Part shown: positions 63,807 to 64,000 of the stretch, piece by piece
How the letters are laid out: each line of letters starts with the position of its first letter
Position numbering within the stretch: the first letter of the stretch is position 1
From: CALBZH01 sp964538515
GTDB lineage: Bacteria; Desulfobacterota; Syntrophobacteria; Syntrophobacterales; Syntrophobacteraceae
Reading direction: 5' to 3'
Assembly (NCBI GenBank): GCA_964538515.1
Contig: CAZIEW010000016.1
Span: 10,827 to 74,826, forward strand
Length of the DNA stretch: 64,000 bases
Notes under the pieces: generated by a model
Told to the model about the DNA's origin: nothing
Databases searched by the model: none
The model's input: only the letters and a program-made list of their open reading frames with translations
Made by a program: the position numbers and the translations under genes

Positions 63807-64000
63807 CGAGATCCCTGCCCCCTGTTTCGCCACCATGCTCGAAAGGCCTCCTCACCCTGAGCCCTCGGGAGATCGCGGCACGACGTCCAGTTGCCCAGGA
63901 CCGACCCAACGAATCGATCCTTAACCGATCCGCTGCCCTTCCCGAATAACCCACGCAATCCCCGAAGTCCGCCCTGATACAAGACCGGGCTCAATGCCGC
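63803..64000 (-). CDS. lutB: LutB-like iron-sulfur protein, C-terminal end only
   Basis: The frame is open to the window edge; about 65 residues are visible. GGLRGLRGLFGKGSGSVKD, then WTSCRDLPRAQGEEAFRAWW, is the usual C-terminal tail of LutB/LldF, with the closing FRAWW. The main 4Fe-4S part lies outside the window. It runs into lutC with a 4-base overlap. Confidence 0.75.
   Translation of the reverse strand, partial: AALSPVLYQGGLRGLRGLFGKGSGSVKDRFVGSVLGNWTSCRDLPRAQGEEAFRAWWRNRGQGSR

Overview
The window is GC-rich, densely coded bacterial DNA. Its gene content points to a strictly anaerobic, Gram-negative bacterium of the Desulfobacterota type (sulfate-reducing or syntrophic; Syntrophobacterales-like is my guess, not shown). 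Reasons: a periplasmic CbiK cobaltochelatase, TonB/ExbBD energised receptors, a NikKLMQO-type nickel transporter, flavodoxin/ferredoxin proteins, LUD-type lactate-utilisation genes and FmdE-family proteins. The theme of nearly the whole window is uptake and handling of tetrapyrroles and their metals (cobalt, nickel, perhaps iron).

Region 1 (1-23.8 kb, + strand): a CobN-family chelatase (5' end outside the window), a flavodoxin-ferredoxin protein, a BtuFCD/HmuTUV-like ABC importer, a beta-propeller lipoprotein, a membrane protein that looks like an ECF S component with a large periplasmic domain, a dual ECF ATPase, an ECF T protein, a MacA-MacB-TolC-like export set, then a separately promoted pair: a periplasmic FmdE-like protein and a TonB-dependent receptor. 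The genes from the flavodoxin to the T protein overlap or nearly touch. A small trmO-like gene follows.

Region 2 (24.8-31.3 kb, - strand): a nickel/peptide-type ABC importer with a cytoplasmic FmdE gene set between its two ATPase genes, preceded by a leader with an intrinsic terminator. Region 3 (31.4-34.86 kb): an AT-richer restriction-modification island (C5 methyltransferase, Vsr, HNH protein) inserted between a truncated LuxR-type regulator and a transposase remnant.

Region 4 (34.86-53.3 kb, all - strand): a long corrinoid operon controlled by two cobalamin riboswitches. In transcription order: small protein, periplasmic CbiK, second riboswitch, BtuB-like receptor, zinc-ribbon protein, BtuF, BtuC, BtuD, nitrilase-family amidase, radical SAM/SPASM protein, CobN, PH-like protein, TonB, ExbB, ExbD, CbiZ. 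Most neighbours overlap by 4-14 bases. A vapBC pair sits as an insert between btuC and btuD. The coupled nitrilase / radical SAM / CobN trio is the best candidate for an undescribed corrinoid- or tetrapyrrole-processing module; its product is unknown.

Region 5 (53.5-55.9 kb): accessory genes (AbiEii-like toxin pair, methyltransferase, frameshifted Uma2). Region 6 (55.97-63.1 kb): NikQ-NikM-NikL(split)-NikK on the - strand, divergent from a NikO double ATPase with a Cys/His-rich linker, then an outer-membrane protein and a small periplasmic protein. The window ends with lutC and the 3' end of lutB. Four metal-related genes or operons (19.95, 30.68, 59.21 and 61.57 kb) share the same leader plan: a sigma-70-like promoter, about 85-130 nt of leader, then an intrinsic terminator beginning with a shared CAYGAAGGCY box.
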